Part shown: piece by piece, positions 23,878 to 32,578 of the stretch
How positions within the stretch are numbered: position 1 is the stretch's first letter
How the letters are laid out: each line of letters opens with the position of its first letter
Assembly: GCA_964514055.1 (NCBI GenBank)
Contig: CAZEPB010000007.1
Location: 1 to 64,000, forward strand
Direction of reading: 5' to 3'
DNA: 64,000 nucleotides
Source: SG8-32-3 sp964514055
GTDB lineage: Archaea; Thermoproteota; Bathyarchaeia; Bathyarchaeales; Bathycorpusculaceae
The notes under the pieces: model-generated
What the model was told of the DNA's origin: nothing
The model's database searches: none
Seen by the model: the letters and a program-made list of their open reading frames with translations, nothing else
Made by a program: the position numbers and the translations under genes

Positions 23878-26487
23878 ATGAAATTTTCAACAAACAAGAC
23901 TAGGGCTACTTTAATTGCTTTGTTTCTAACGTTAACTATCGCTGTTCCGCTTGCTGCTTTGCCAGCCACTAATGCTCAAGGTCAAGGTGAACTGACATCC
24001 TACGCGTACATGGATGCTGCACCCAACCCTGTTGGTGTCGGTCAAAGGACATACATTTCAATGTGGGTTGACGCATCCTTACCTGAATCTTTGTACACAA
24101 ATGACATTAGGCGCCATGGTTACACGCTTACTATCAAAGATTCTGACGGCAACGTAGTTGACACGGAAGAGTGGGCAGTTGTTGAGGATACAACAGGGGT
24201 AGCGTTCACTAGTTTCACTCCTGATGAAGCCGGAACATACACTCTGTTGTTCGAGTATGATGGACAAGAATACACTTGGAATTCAACATCCAGAGAGAGG
24301 CAATGGACAGGAACTGTTTTTCTGCCCGCTAGCAAAACAGTGTCGTTGGTTGTACAGGAGGAGCCAATACCTGACCCTATATACAGTTATCCGCTTCCTA
24401 CGGAGTATTGGACGCGTCCTATAGACGGACAGAATCTCGACTGGTATACGATCTCATCACACTGGCTGCGCGGCGAATATTTCGGGTCCTTCGCATTACC
24501 TGGTGGTCGCCTTAACCTTTGGCAAAGAGACGGAACAGGCCCCAACACAGGGCACATCATGTGGACAATGCCGGTCGAGTTTGGCGGTGTCGTCGGAGGA
24601 ACCAACGTTCGAGTCAATGGCAGCACGTACTATTCAGGCGGTTCATACGAAGGCAGATTCGGTGACGCAATAATCATGCAAGGAAGACTCTATTTCACCA
24701 TGCCACTAGGACATTCTGGAGGCGGAGGAGACTACGTCTGCGTTGACCTGCGCACTGGAGAAGTGATATGGTCTCGGGACGACTTGGGATCAGCTGGTGG
24801 ATATAGTGACAGCAAGGGAGAACTATATGACTTTGACTCACAGAATCAACACGGAGTCGGAGGCGGCATTTTATGGCAAGTAGAAAGTAGAGGCGGTGCC
24901 GGTAATTGGTTTGCTTATGATGGATTCACAGGAAAATGGATGTACAACATAACTGATGTTCCCAGGGGCTCTGAGGTATACACTAACAGAGGCGAGATAG
25001 TGCGTTACGTGCTTAATTATAATGACGGCTGGATGGCTTTATGGAACTGGACTGAAGCACTTGATACGCGGCAAGGAGGAGCTGGCTATGCAACTGGTTC
25101 ATGGAGGCCAAACGGAAAGTCAATTAACACGAGCGATGCTTATTCGTGGAACGTGACCAACCTACCAGACCTGTCTGGAGCTTCCAGCCCATCAATCGTT
25201 TACATATTGCCAGGCGACTTAATAATCGGCAGAAGTTCTTCAATAACAACCGGAACTTACCAGATGTCTAGCCGAGTCATGGACGATCCTTGGACGGTGT
25301 GGGCGATAAGTGACAGAGATGATGGAACGAGAGGTAACCTGTTGTGGAAGAAGGATTACCCAGCACCAGATAACACCATAGGCTTAACCTTTGGACCTTT
25401 GGACCCAGTGAATCGTGTTTGGACTATGGCGGAAGCTGAGACTATGCAATGGTTGGGCTTCAGTGTTGACACGGGAAATGAGCTGTGGGGTCCGACAGAT
25501 ACTGAGATTCGTGACATGCAGTACTTTAGCAGTGGTTCTGGCGCCGGTCAGAGAGCTGTAACGGCTTATGGCAACATTTACGTGCAGGGTTATGGTGGCG
25601 AACTCTTCTGTTATGATACTGAAGACGGAACGCTGCTTTGGAAGTATAACAATACTTATAGCGGTCTTTCGTCGCCTTGGGGTTTGAATCCTATTCTCTT
25701 GGCTACTGTTGCTGACGGGAAAGTTTATGCTTTCAACAATGAACACTCTCCCAACGCGCCACTCTACAGAGGCTACAAGGTTTACTGTGTTAACGCTACG
25801 ACAGGTGAAGAAGTGTGGGCTATGGATGGTTGGGCGGGCACAATTGGAGGTCACGGTGTATCAACATGTGTTCTTGCCGACGGATTCTTTGCATACTACA
25901 ACTTCTACGACAACTCGGTGTACTCTGTTGGCAAAGGTCCAAGCGCCACCACGGTTACGGCGGCGCCGAAAGTTTCAGTGCACGGCGACAACGTACTAGT
26001 AGAAGGCACAGTGATGGACATTGCTGCTGGCACACAGCAAGATGAGCAAGCGGCTCGCTTTCCATACGGTGTTCCCGCTGTTTCCGACGAGAGCATGAGC
26101 GCATGGATGGAGTACGTGTACATGCAGAAGCCTCGTCCGTCTAATGCTACTGGCGTCGGCGTCACTTTAAGCGTGCTTGACCCGAACAACAACTACTACG
26201 AAATAGGCACTGTCACGAGCGATTCAAACGGCATGTATAAGCTGCTGTGGGAGCCGTTGGTTCCCGGCGAGTACACCGTTATCGCCACGTTTGCTGGCTC
26301 TGAATCTTACTGGCCTTCACATGCTGAGACCGCCGTAGGCGTAACTGAAGCGCCTGAGGCTACTCCTCCGCCGACAGAACCGCCGGCACCCGCTACCGAT
26401 ATGTACGTGTTGGGTTCAACAGTTGGCATTATCATCGCGATAGTCGTAGTTGGCCTCGTACTTGTGTTAATGCTCAGAAAACGCTGA
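23878..26487 (+). CDS. Secreted PQQ-type beta-propeller surface protein, TM-anchored (copy 1)
   Basis: The 869-residue protein has a signal peptide (about 1-35, hydrophobic LIALFLTLTIAVPLAALPAT). An N-terminal Ig-like domain with the pattern ASFTPDxxGTY follows, then a propeller of PQQ-like repeats (for example LRTGEVIWSRDDLG, DTEDGTLLWKYNNT, NATTGEEVWAMDGW). A C-terminal Ig-like domain, a proline/threonine spacer and a membrane helix ending LVLMLRKR complete it. It is therefore an outside-facing cell-surface protein. PQQ-like repeats bind cofactors in dehydrogenases but also act as scaffolds, and no catalytic residues are evident. A paralogue lies at 28359-30992. Confidence 0.82.
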   Translation: MKFSTNKTRATLIALFLTLTIAVPLAALPATNAQGQGELTSYAYMDAAPNPVGVGQRTYISMWVDASLPESLYTNDIRRHGYTLTIKDSDGNVVDTEEWAVVEDTTGVAFTSFTPDEAGTYTLLFEYDGQEYTWNSTSRERQWTGTVFLPASKTVSLVVQEEPIPDPIYSYPLPTEYWTRPIDGQNLDWYTISSHWLRGEYFGSFALPGGRLNLWQRDGTGPNTGHIMWTMPVEFGGVVGGTNVRVNGSTYYSGGSYEGRFGDAIIMQGRLYFTMPLGHSGGGGDYVCVDLRTGEVIWSRDDLGSAGGYSDSKGELYDFDSQNQHGVGGGILWQVESRGGAGNWFAYDGFTGKWMYNITDVPRGSEVYTNRGEIVRYVLNYNDGWMALWNWTEALDTRQGGAGYATGSWRPNGKSINTSDAYSWNVTNLPDLSGASSPSIVYILPGDLIIGRSSSITTGTYQMSSRVMDDPWTVWAISDRDDGTRGNLLWKKDYPAPDNTIGLTFGPLDPVNRVWTMAEAETMQWLGFSVDTGNELWGPTDTEIRDMQYFSSGSGAGQRAVTAYGNIYVQGYGGELFCYDTEDGTLLWKYNNTYSGLSSPWGLNPILLATVADGKVYAFNNEHSPNAPLYRGYKVYCVNATTGEEVWAMDGWAGTIGGHGVSTCVLADGFFAYYNFYDNSVYSVGKGPSATTVTAAPKVSVHGDNVLVEGTVMDIAAGTQQDEQAARFPYGVPAVSDESMSAWMEYVYMQKPRPSNATGVGVTLSVLDPNNNYYEIGTVTSDSNGMYKLLWEPLVPGEYTVIATFAGSESYWPSHAETAVGVTEAPEATPPPTEPPAPATDMYVLGSTVGIIIAIVVVGLVLVLMLRKR

Positions 26488-26508
26488 ATATCCATGAAAA
26501 CCATCCAA

Positions 26509-26534
26509 TCTTCCCCCCTTTCTTTTTCGGGGTC
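26509..26534 (+). terminator. Conserved 3' element after copy 1
   Basis: A C-run (26513-26518), a T-rich loop and GGGG (26529-26532) can form a short hairpin just after the stop. The same element follows the paralogous gene at 31015, which supports a real 3'-end signal. Confidence 0.45.
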
Positions 26535-26707
26535 ACAATCTCATTGGCTTAAGGGGAAAAACGGGGCTGAATGGGCTCTGGGTTTAAAGTTCACGATGGA
26601 GTAGCTGCCGTCGGAATTGTTATCTCTTTTCTCCTTAATCGAGGTAGCCCAGAGCTCCAGCAAACCCTCTTTTTAACAGTAATTCCAGTTCTCTCTGCGT
26701 TTCCACC

Positions 26708-26750
26708 TTTAAATAAGGGGGCTATAGTCTTTCCCGAGCACTAGAGTTTC
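26708..26750 (+). repeat. Intergenic TATA/G-run element, copy a
   Basis: TTTAAATAAGGGGGCTATAG followed 11 nt later by CACTAGAGT. It matches copies b (40288) and c (42825, minus), which share AAGGGGGCTATAG. It is not the promoter proper of the Lsm gene, which has a separate TATA 90 nt further on. Confidence 0.5.
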
Positions 26751-26856
26751 AGAGTGAGCAAAATTCAAAGCGTAAAAAGCTAGTGTTTTGTGTTTCTGGG
26801 AAAATCAAAGATATATAGTTGTAGTGCAATTCCGTTAAGTAAACGGAGGATTAAAG

Positions 26857-27279
26857 TTGTCTGTAGCGCAGAGGAAGTTTTTCACTGAAGTCGCAGCGCT
26901 GGTAGATAAAACTGTTATCGTTGCAACTACCACGGGAAAGACGTTTACTGGAACGCTCATCGGCATAAACCCTGACAGTTTAAGTCTCGCCATAGCAGAA
27001 GCAAAAGATGAAGCTGGGCAAGTCGCCCACAGGGTTTTCCTAAACGGAAACGTCGTTGCTCAAATATCAAGCACAGAGAAGCCCTTCGACCTGAAAGCCT
27101 TAGCCACTCGCCTCGAAAAAGTGTTTCCAACCATGGTCAAGCTGTACGAGGACCAAGGTTTCATCTGGGTCATGGATAAAGTGAAGCTAACTGAAAAAGG
27201 CGTTGTGGAAGGTTCAGGTCCAGCCGCCGAACGCGTGCAGAGAGTGTACACAGCGTTCATCAGCGAAGCGAAAAGCTAG
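26857..27279 (+). CDS. Lsm (Sm-like) RNA-binding protein with C-terminal extension
   Basis: The 140-residue protein starts at TTG with GGAGG upstream. Residues about 10-75 form the Sm fold, with Sm1 (TGKTFTGTLIGINPDSLSL) and a divergent Sm2 (VFLNGNVVAQIS, where the usual RG is NG). The C-terminal 60 residues are an alpha/beta extension as in archaeal SmAP3-type proteins. It would form a ring that binds U-rich RNA. The altered Sm2 suggests a different RNA contact. Confidence 0.78.
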   Translation: MSVAQRKFFTEVAALVDKTVIVATTTGKTFTGTLIGINPDSLSLAIAEAKDEAGQVAHRVFLNGNVVAQISSTEKPFDLKALATRLEKVFPTMVKLYEDQGFIWVMDKVKLTEKGVVEGSGPAAERVQRVYTAFISEAKS

Positions 27280-28028
27280 ATAAACCAGCGCATCTGCTGC
27301 TCCTCTTTCTTCTTTTCTTCAGCAACGTTTCTAATTAACCCAAAGGATTCAAGAACCTGCTTCGTTTGCTCCGCTGCAGCATCCAACTTCGACACGTCAA
27401 TGTTCAACTTTAGATATTTGCCAACCAAAGCTAAAGCGTGCCTAGCGGCATTCGCATCTGGATACATACCCAGCGTATCTACCAGAAGAGAAAAACCTTT
27501 CACACCCCTAAGCCTCCCCAAACCTATGAGAAGCCCAGCAATGCCGAAAATATGCCCCACCATAACCTTCGTTCCCAAATCCAACGCTTCCTTCATCGCC
27601 TCTTGATCCGTCGCCGCACTGTAAACCGCTGGAACAGGCTGCACCTCGTCCTTCTTGAAACCGCCCACAGATATGACACAGCGGCAACCCAACTCCTGCG
27701 CTAAATCCAACACTTTGCCACAGAGCTCGTACTGCCCAAACGTAGTCAACGCCTGCGTGTTACCATACCATATTATCAAGTCGCGACCACCATCCTCACG
27801 CTTACAATAGTAAAGCTCGTTTAGGGGTGAACGTGTGCCTCCAGTTTCAGTTGTCACCGCAAAATCTTGGAAGGAAGCGGAAACTATCTCGGCAAAACGT
27901 TTCGCCTTCAGCTCGTTTATCAAGTGCAAAGCGGCAATGTTGGCTACGAACCCTATGCCAGGCAACCCTTCAATCAGAATAGGGTCGTTAAGTTGCGGCT
28001 TTTCACTGATTTCAATTGTGCACACCAT
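27276..28028 (-). CDS. PAC2-family protein, proteasome assembly chaperone-like
   Basis: The product from ATG 28028 has 250 residues (MVCTIEISEKPQLNDPILIE, then GLPGIGFVANIAALHLINEL), matching the archaeal PAC2 family (PbaB-type), relatives of proteasome assembly chaperones. The frame is open further upstream to 28184, but that part is low-complexity and lies before the TATA-like GCTTATATC near 28075. It overlaps the end of the Lsm gene by 4 nt in convergent orientation. A chaperone role is inferred from family knowledge. Confidence 0.82.
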   Translation of the reverse strand: MVCTIEISEKPQLNDPILIEGLPGIGFVANIAALHLINELKAKRFAEIVSASFQDFAVTTETGGTRSPLNELYYCKREDGGRDLIIWYGNTQALTTFGQYELCGKVLDLAQELGCRCVISVGGFKKDEVQPVPAVYSAATDQEAMKEALDLGTKVMVGHIFGIAGLLIGLGRLRGVKGFSLLVDTLGMYPDANAARHALALVGKYLKLNIDVSKLDAAAEQTKQVLESFGLIRNVAEEKKKEEQQMRWFI

Positions 28029-28358
28029 GGTTTGGCGCCTCTGCGTTGAGGTTGGTATTAGATGAAACGCGTGATATAAGCATGTCGAGTTAAAAACATT
28101 ACCGCCATAATCATGGCAATCGCAGACGTTGTTGTCATCGTGATTGTGATAAGAAGAAAGTAAACAACCAACAAAACCAAACAAATCATACCTTTTTTCT
28201 ATTTTCCATCTTACGAACTAGTAACTGATCTCATTTTAATACAAAACAAGGTAAAAACCAACGTACCCACCTCCATAACTGCAAAATGTTATATACACTC
28301 GCCTAGAAATAGGCAGACTGTACACAGCGATGTGTATTAAATTTAAGGAGAAAAATAA
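28029..28358. other. 330-nt divergent intergenic region
   Basis: It contains the minus-strand promoter of the PAC2 gene, an AT-rich stretch without a convincing gene, and the GTTATATAC promoter (28288-28296) and AAGGAG (28345-28350) of the second propeller gene. Confidence 0.45.
28288..28296 (+). promoter_or_regulatory. TATA box of second PQQ-propeller gene
   Basis: GTTATATAC, identical to the boxes before the first propeller gene and the pilin gene. Confidence 0.55.
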
Positions 28359-30992
28359 ATGAGAAAAAATGAAACAGTTGCAGCGATTGCTATGTTTCTG
28401 ATATTAACTTTCGCAGTATCCTTAGCTGCCATACCAGCTGCTAACGCACATGACCCCGCATGGGAAATACCGACATTTGCCCATATATACGCCGCAACCA
28501 ACCCGATAGGTGTTGGCCAAACAGCATACATATACATCTTTGTAACTCCAACCTACGCTGACACTAGAGTTACCAACGACTACCGATTCCACAACTACGA
28601 GCTAGTAATAAAAGACCCAGATGGCGAAGAAACCACACTAACATACGAAACAGTCTGGGACACCACATCAAACCAATTCGCCTCATTCACTCCCGACAAA
28701 GTCGGAACCTACGACCTCACCTTCAACTTCCCAGGGCAGGCCATAAACGATTACCCACACAACCCAAACTCCCAATACGTAAACGACACCTACGCAGCTA
28801 GCAGCGCATCAACCACTCTTACTGTTCAGGAAGACCCAATCGAGCACCTGCCACTGAGTCCACTTCCAACACAGTTCTGGACACGCCCAATCTTTGGTCA
28901 AAACAGCCAATGGTGGTCAGTCAGTTCAAACTGGCTCGGAAGCGGAATGCCAGGCTACGGCGGAATGAACGGGCCAAACCAGCGAGATTTCGCACCCGAC
29001 TCCATCGGTTCAAAGACAGCGCACATCATGTGGACTGTGCCTGACGGTCAAATCGGAGGAGTCGTGGGTGGAGATCTCTCGAATGTGCAGGGAGATACAT
29101 GGTTTGAAGGAACAGCTTACTCTCAAAGATACGTAAACCCAATAATAGTAAATGGAAGAATCTACTACCAAGAACCGTTAGGGCTTACAGGCTCTGCTGG
29201 CTTTTTCGGCGGTGCCGCAGGACCAATAGTCTGCCGCGACCTAGTTACAGGAGAATTAATCTGGAGACGCTCCGACCTACCTGCATTATCATTTGCTTAC
29301 ATACAGGACATGGATACGCCTGACTACCACGGAGTTCGTCCACCGATGATAGTCGCTTCTGTTGGCGGATTTAGACAGCCACAAAACTGGCAAGTATACG
29401 ATGCAGCCACAGGCGATGCACTATTCAACGTTACCAATGTTCCCTCTGGAACAACCGTTATCGGACCAATGGGCGAGGTGATAAAATACAGCTTCTACAA
29501 CAACGGCACTTTCTCAAACCCAGATTACTACTTGTGCCAATGGAACTCTAGCAGAATCTGGAGCCAAGGAATTATGGGAGCACTAACTCTCATGACCGAT
29601 TCCACAGGACAAGTACCTGCACAAAGAGGCTTAATGTATGACTGGCTGAACCCGACAACCCAGAACCAATCAATAACCTGGCGCAACGACATGAGCTCCA
29701 ACCCATCAGTACGCGGAGCAATCTACGGCGACGTCTTACTCTGCATGAACGGCTCATATCCTGGATTAGGCGACAACAGACAAAATCCCTACACGTATTT
29801 CGCGGTCAACCTCAACGCATCAAAAGGCACAGTAGGCAATGTGCTATGGTGGCACAACGTTAACCCGCCAGCAGGCAACATAACCACAATCTCATTCGCA
29901 GGAATGGACCCCTCAGGCTACTTCTGCGAATCCTACAGACAAACACAACAATTCGTCTTCTACAACCTACGAACAGGCGCCCACATCAAAACAGCCGACC
30001 CCCAGGCAGCGCTAGACTACTACGGCAGCAACGGACCCGGATCAATATCAAACGTCATCGCCTACGGCAGATGCTACAGCAGCGCATACTCCGGAATCCT
30101 CTACTGCTATGACATGTCGACTGGCGAAGTACTATGGACATACGGCAACGGCGGAGTTCCAGGAAACGACACGTACAGCGGCTTCCAAGTCCCCGGACCC
30201 TACCCAACTTTCATCAACGCCATCGGCGACGACGTAGTCTACTTGGTGACCTCTGAGCACACGTTCCAAACACCCATCTACAAAGGAGCATCAAACAGAG
30301 CAGTTAACGCAACTGACGGAACCGAAATTTGGACGCTTCCTTCAGCAACCGGCGAATTCTTCGGTATTAGTTACGCCATCGCAGACGGCTATACTAACTT
30401 CTTCAACAGCTATGATCACCAAATCTACACTCTTGGAAGAGGACCAAGCGCCACGAAAGTTGCCGTAGGACCTAAGTCGTCGACATTCGGAACCAGCGTA
30501 GTCGTCGAAGGTGCAGTTACAGACCTCTCAGCTGGCACGAAACAAACTGAACAGGCAGCCCGCTTCCCAGATGGCGTTCCTGTTTCATCTGATGAATCCA
30601 TGACGGACTGGATGTCGTACATATACCAGCAGCAACCTTTGCCGAGCGACTTCACAGGCGTCGAAGTCGTCTTAAGCGTGCTTGACTCGAACAACAACTA
30701 CTACGAAATCGGCACCGCCACAACTGATGCTGACGGCTTCTTCACTTACACGTGGGATCCTATAATTTCTGGCGATTACACCGTATACGCTAGTTTCGAA
30801 GGAACTGAGGGTTACTGGCCTTCACGAGCCGTGACCTCATTCACCGTGATGGAAGCTCCTGAGGCTACTCCTCCGCCGACACCTACGCCGGCACCGATGA
30901 CTGACACCTACGTCTTAGGCACAGGAATCACAGCAATCATAGTCATAATCATCATCGGCTTAGTCATCATACTGATGCTGAGGAAACGCTAA
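28359..30992 (+). CDS. Secreted PQQ-type beta-propeller surface protein, TM-anchored (copy 2)
   Basis: The 877-residue paralogue of the 23878 gene has the same order: signal peptide, Ig-like domain (ASFTPDKVGTYDLTFNF), PQQ-like propeller repeats (LVTGELIWRRSDLP, DMSTGEVLWTYGNG, NATDGTEIWTLPSA), C-terminal Ig-like domain, EAPEATPPPTP spacer and a membrane helix ending LMLRKR. The C-terminal 150 residues are closest to copy 1, while the propeller loops differ widely. The duplicate also shares promoter and 3' element, so it arose by gene duplication including flanks. Function unknown beyond cell-surface location. Confidence 0.82.
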   Translation: MRKNETVAAIAMFLILTFAVSLAAIPAANAHDPAWEIPTFAHIYAATNPIGVGQTAYIYIFVTPTYADTRVTNDYRFHNYELVIKDPDGEETTLTYETVWDTTSNQFASFTPDKVGTYDLTFNFPGQAINDYPHNPNSQYVNDTYAASSASTTLTVQEDPIEHLPLSPLPTQFWTRPIFGQNSQWWSVSSNWLGSGMPGYGGMNGPNQRDFAPDSIGSKTAHIMWTVPDGQIGGVVGGDLSNVQGDTWFEGTAYSQRYVNPIIVNGRIYYQEPLGLTGSAGFFGGAAGPIVCRDLVTGELIWRRSDLPALSFAYIQDMDTPDYHGVRPPMIVASVGGFRQPQNWQVYDAATGDALFNVTNVPSGTTVIGPMGEVIKYSFYNNGTFSNPDYYLCQWNSSRIWSQGIMGALTLMTDSTGQVPAQRGLMYDWLNPTTQNQSITWRNDMSSNPSVRGAIYGDVLLCMNGSYPGLGDNRQNPYTYFAVNLNASKGTVGNVLWWHNVNPPAGNITTISFAGMDPSGYFCESYRQTQQFVFYNLRTGAHIKTADPQAALDYYGSNGPGSISNVIAYGRCYSSAYSGILYCYDMSTGEVLWTYGNGGVPGNDTYSGFQVPGPYPTFINAIGDDVVYLVTSEHTFQTPIYKGASNRAVNATDGTEIWTLPSATGEFFGISYAIADGYTNFFNSYDHQIYTLGRGPSATKVAVGPKSSTFGTSVVVEGAVTDLSAGTKQTEQAARFPDGVPVSSDESMTDWMSYIYQQQPLPSDFTGVEVVLSVLDSNNNYYEIGTATTDADGFFTYTWDPIISGDYTVYASFEGTEGYWPSRAVTSFTVMEAPEATPPPTPTPAPMTDTYVLGTGITAIIVIIIIGLVIILMLRKR

Positions 30993-31014
30993 GCAAACCA
31001 ATAGCACCAAACTA

Positions 31015-31038
31015 TCTTCCCCCATTTTTTTCGGGGTT
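31015..31038 (+). terminator. Conserved 3' element after copy 2
   Basis: CCCCC (31019-31023), T-rich loop and GGGG (31033-31036), matching the element at 26509 after the paralogue. Confidence 0.45.
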
Positions 31039-31137
31039 ATAAATCGCAATGGTAATAGGATGAGAATATGTGCTGACGGGTTCTGGGTTCAAGATACTCT
31101 TGAATTTTTCCTAACGATTTAGTTTTAACCTTGAGCG

Positions 31138-32454
31138 TTATTTTTTCGGTCGCCCTTTTGGCCAAAAGTATGCGCTTGCAAAAACTACTATGAATGAAAT
31201 GAATATCAGCATGAACAAAGTATCATACGCTTGTCCGATAGTGGTTTGCCAAACGAAGCATTGAAAGTATTCTTTAGCGTACGCGCCAGGACCAGGCCAC
31301 TGCCACCCCTGACCAGAAGGACTCTCATACCACACTGGTCCACTCACGATAAGGTCGAGTTGCCAGAGACTAAAGAAAAGCAAACCTATAGCAACCATTA
31401 CTCCTATGAGGTTAATAATGGCGCTTGTTTTCACCAATTTTCTCAAAGAACGCTTCAAACGCACAGATAATTTTTCTTTTGGCTTCAAACCTTCCATATC
31501 TACATCAGCGCTATCACGCTTGCTACTTAAGTAGCCCAATGCAGAAATCCGCGCTGTCTCAAAGAGGCCATAAACGAAAACGCTTGTGCCTGCTAATAAC
31601 ATTCCAAAACCTGAATAATTCATTATTGTACTCTTTTCATAAGAGCTAGCTATCAAAGAACCGTTAACGAGCAACATTAACCCAATCGACATCGCCCATA
31701 TACCACCAAAAATAAGTCTCGACCTGTGCCCAAGTTTCCCATCTGGGTACAAGCGGTTTCTCAGGATCGTCACAACCAGTTTTGCTATGCCTAAGCTTAA
31801 GACGGCTATTCCAGTCAGTAATGTTCCAAACACCACATAGTTCATTATCGATTCTTTCTCGTAGTAGCCAGCCAACATGAAACCAATAACAACAAGAGCT
31901 ACAGCAATAGCAATCAATAAAATGCTAGAAAAAAGAACTCTCGGTTTAGCAACCTTAACTCCTGCCCGCTTCTTTCTAAGTCTTAAAGCTATTAGCGCTG
32001 TCACCGCGACTCCGAATGAAAAAACGCCTGTTCCCGCTAGCAAAAGCTGGTAACCAACGGTGTTCATCATTGTATATTCTGCGTAAGCATTACCCAGTAA
32101 GGAGCCGACAGCAGCTACAAGTATACCGATACCGATTAACCAAATACTAAGAAACAACAACTTTGCTTTCTTAGATTTGATGCCCGCAGGAATTTGGCAT
32201 AAGTAAGTTTTTAAATAGGCTGAAGCCGTCGCAAATACACCTACAACAGCGATGCCTACTCCCGCAAGCAACATCACAAAACCTGCATAATTTGTCATTG
32301 TATCTTTGGCGAACGAACTACTGATTAGATACCCAATAATAGCCAGAACTATACCAATGATAATTACCCTTGTTTTGCGGGAGTGAGGCTCATCACATAT
32401 TTCTTCGTCACTTACTGAAGGATCCATTTCGTCACCCGTAAGTCCTAGTGGCAA
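31138..32454 (-). CDS. Membrane protein built from four repeated two-helix units
   Basis: The 438-residue protein has four copies of a unit made of helix, conserved loop and helix. The loop consensus is Y-E-K-x-(S/T)-I-M-N-Y-x-G-F followed by LLAG, seen as FAKDTMTNYAGFVMLLAG, YAEYTMMNTVGYQLLLAG, YEKESIMNYVVFGTLLTG and YEKSTIMNYSGFGMLLAG at roughly 49, 125, 198 and 271. A fifth unrelated hairpin follows with an exposed aromatic loop (about 375-400). No family is recognised. It has no signal for enzymatic activity. The repeats are about 75 residues apart, so the protein grew by internal duplication. Confidence 0.72.
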   Translation of the reverse strand: MPLGLTGDEMDPSVSDEEICDEPHSRKTRVIIIGIVLAIIGYLISSSFAKDTMTNYAGFVMLLAGVGIAVVGVFATASAYLKTYLCQIPAGIKSKKAKLLFLSIWLIGIGILVAAVGSLLGNAYAEYTMMNTVGYQLLLAGTGVFSFGVAVTALIALRLRKKRAGVKVAKPRVLFSSILLIAIAVALVVIGFMLAGYYEKESIMNYVVFGTLLTGIAVLSLGIAKLVVTILRNRLYPDGKLGHRSRLIFGGIWAMSIGLMLLVNGSLIASSYEKSTIMNYSGFGMLLAGTSVFVYGLFETARISALGYLSSKRDSADVDMEGLKPKEKLSVRLKRSLRKLVKTSAIINLIGVMVAIGLLFFSLWQLDLIVSGPVWYESPSGQGWQWPGPGAYAKEYFQCFVWQTTIGQAYDTLFMLIFISFIVVFASAYFWPKGRPKK

Positions 32455-32578
32455 CCACGTGTATCACTTCAGTGAATTGTTTTTCTTGCCTATAACGTTT
32501 GGGCTCGTAGTCGTTTCCACTTTAATGTTAAATATCATGGAATAAGTTTAAATTTCAGAAAGAAGCACCTGAAATACG

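Larger units (their letters stand above)
26488..26856. other. 369-nt intergenic region
   Basis: It holds the 3' element of the propeller gene, a stretch with some similarity to the region downstream of the paralogue (GGGTTCTGGGTT-like, about 26575-26600), the TATA/G-run repeat element at 26708-26750, and the promoter and Shine-Dalgarno (GATATATAG about 26809, GGAGG about 26846) of the Lsm gene. I find no protein gene in it. Confidence 0.5.

Noticed and set aside
28113..28163. 16-residue hydrophobic frame (MAIADVVVIVIVIRRK) in the divergent region
   Set aside because: Too short, no ribosome-binding site and no promoter on that strand; chance is enough to explain it.
28029..28184. N-terminal extension of the PAC2 protein
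   Set aside because: His/Asp/Cys-rich low-complexity sequence that contains the TATA-like box of the gene.
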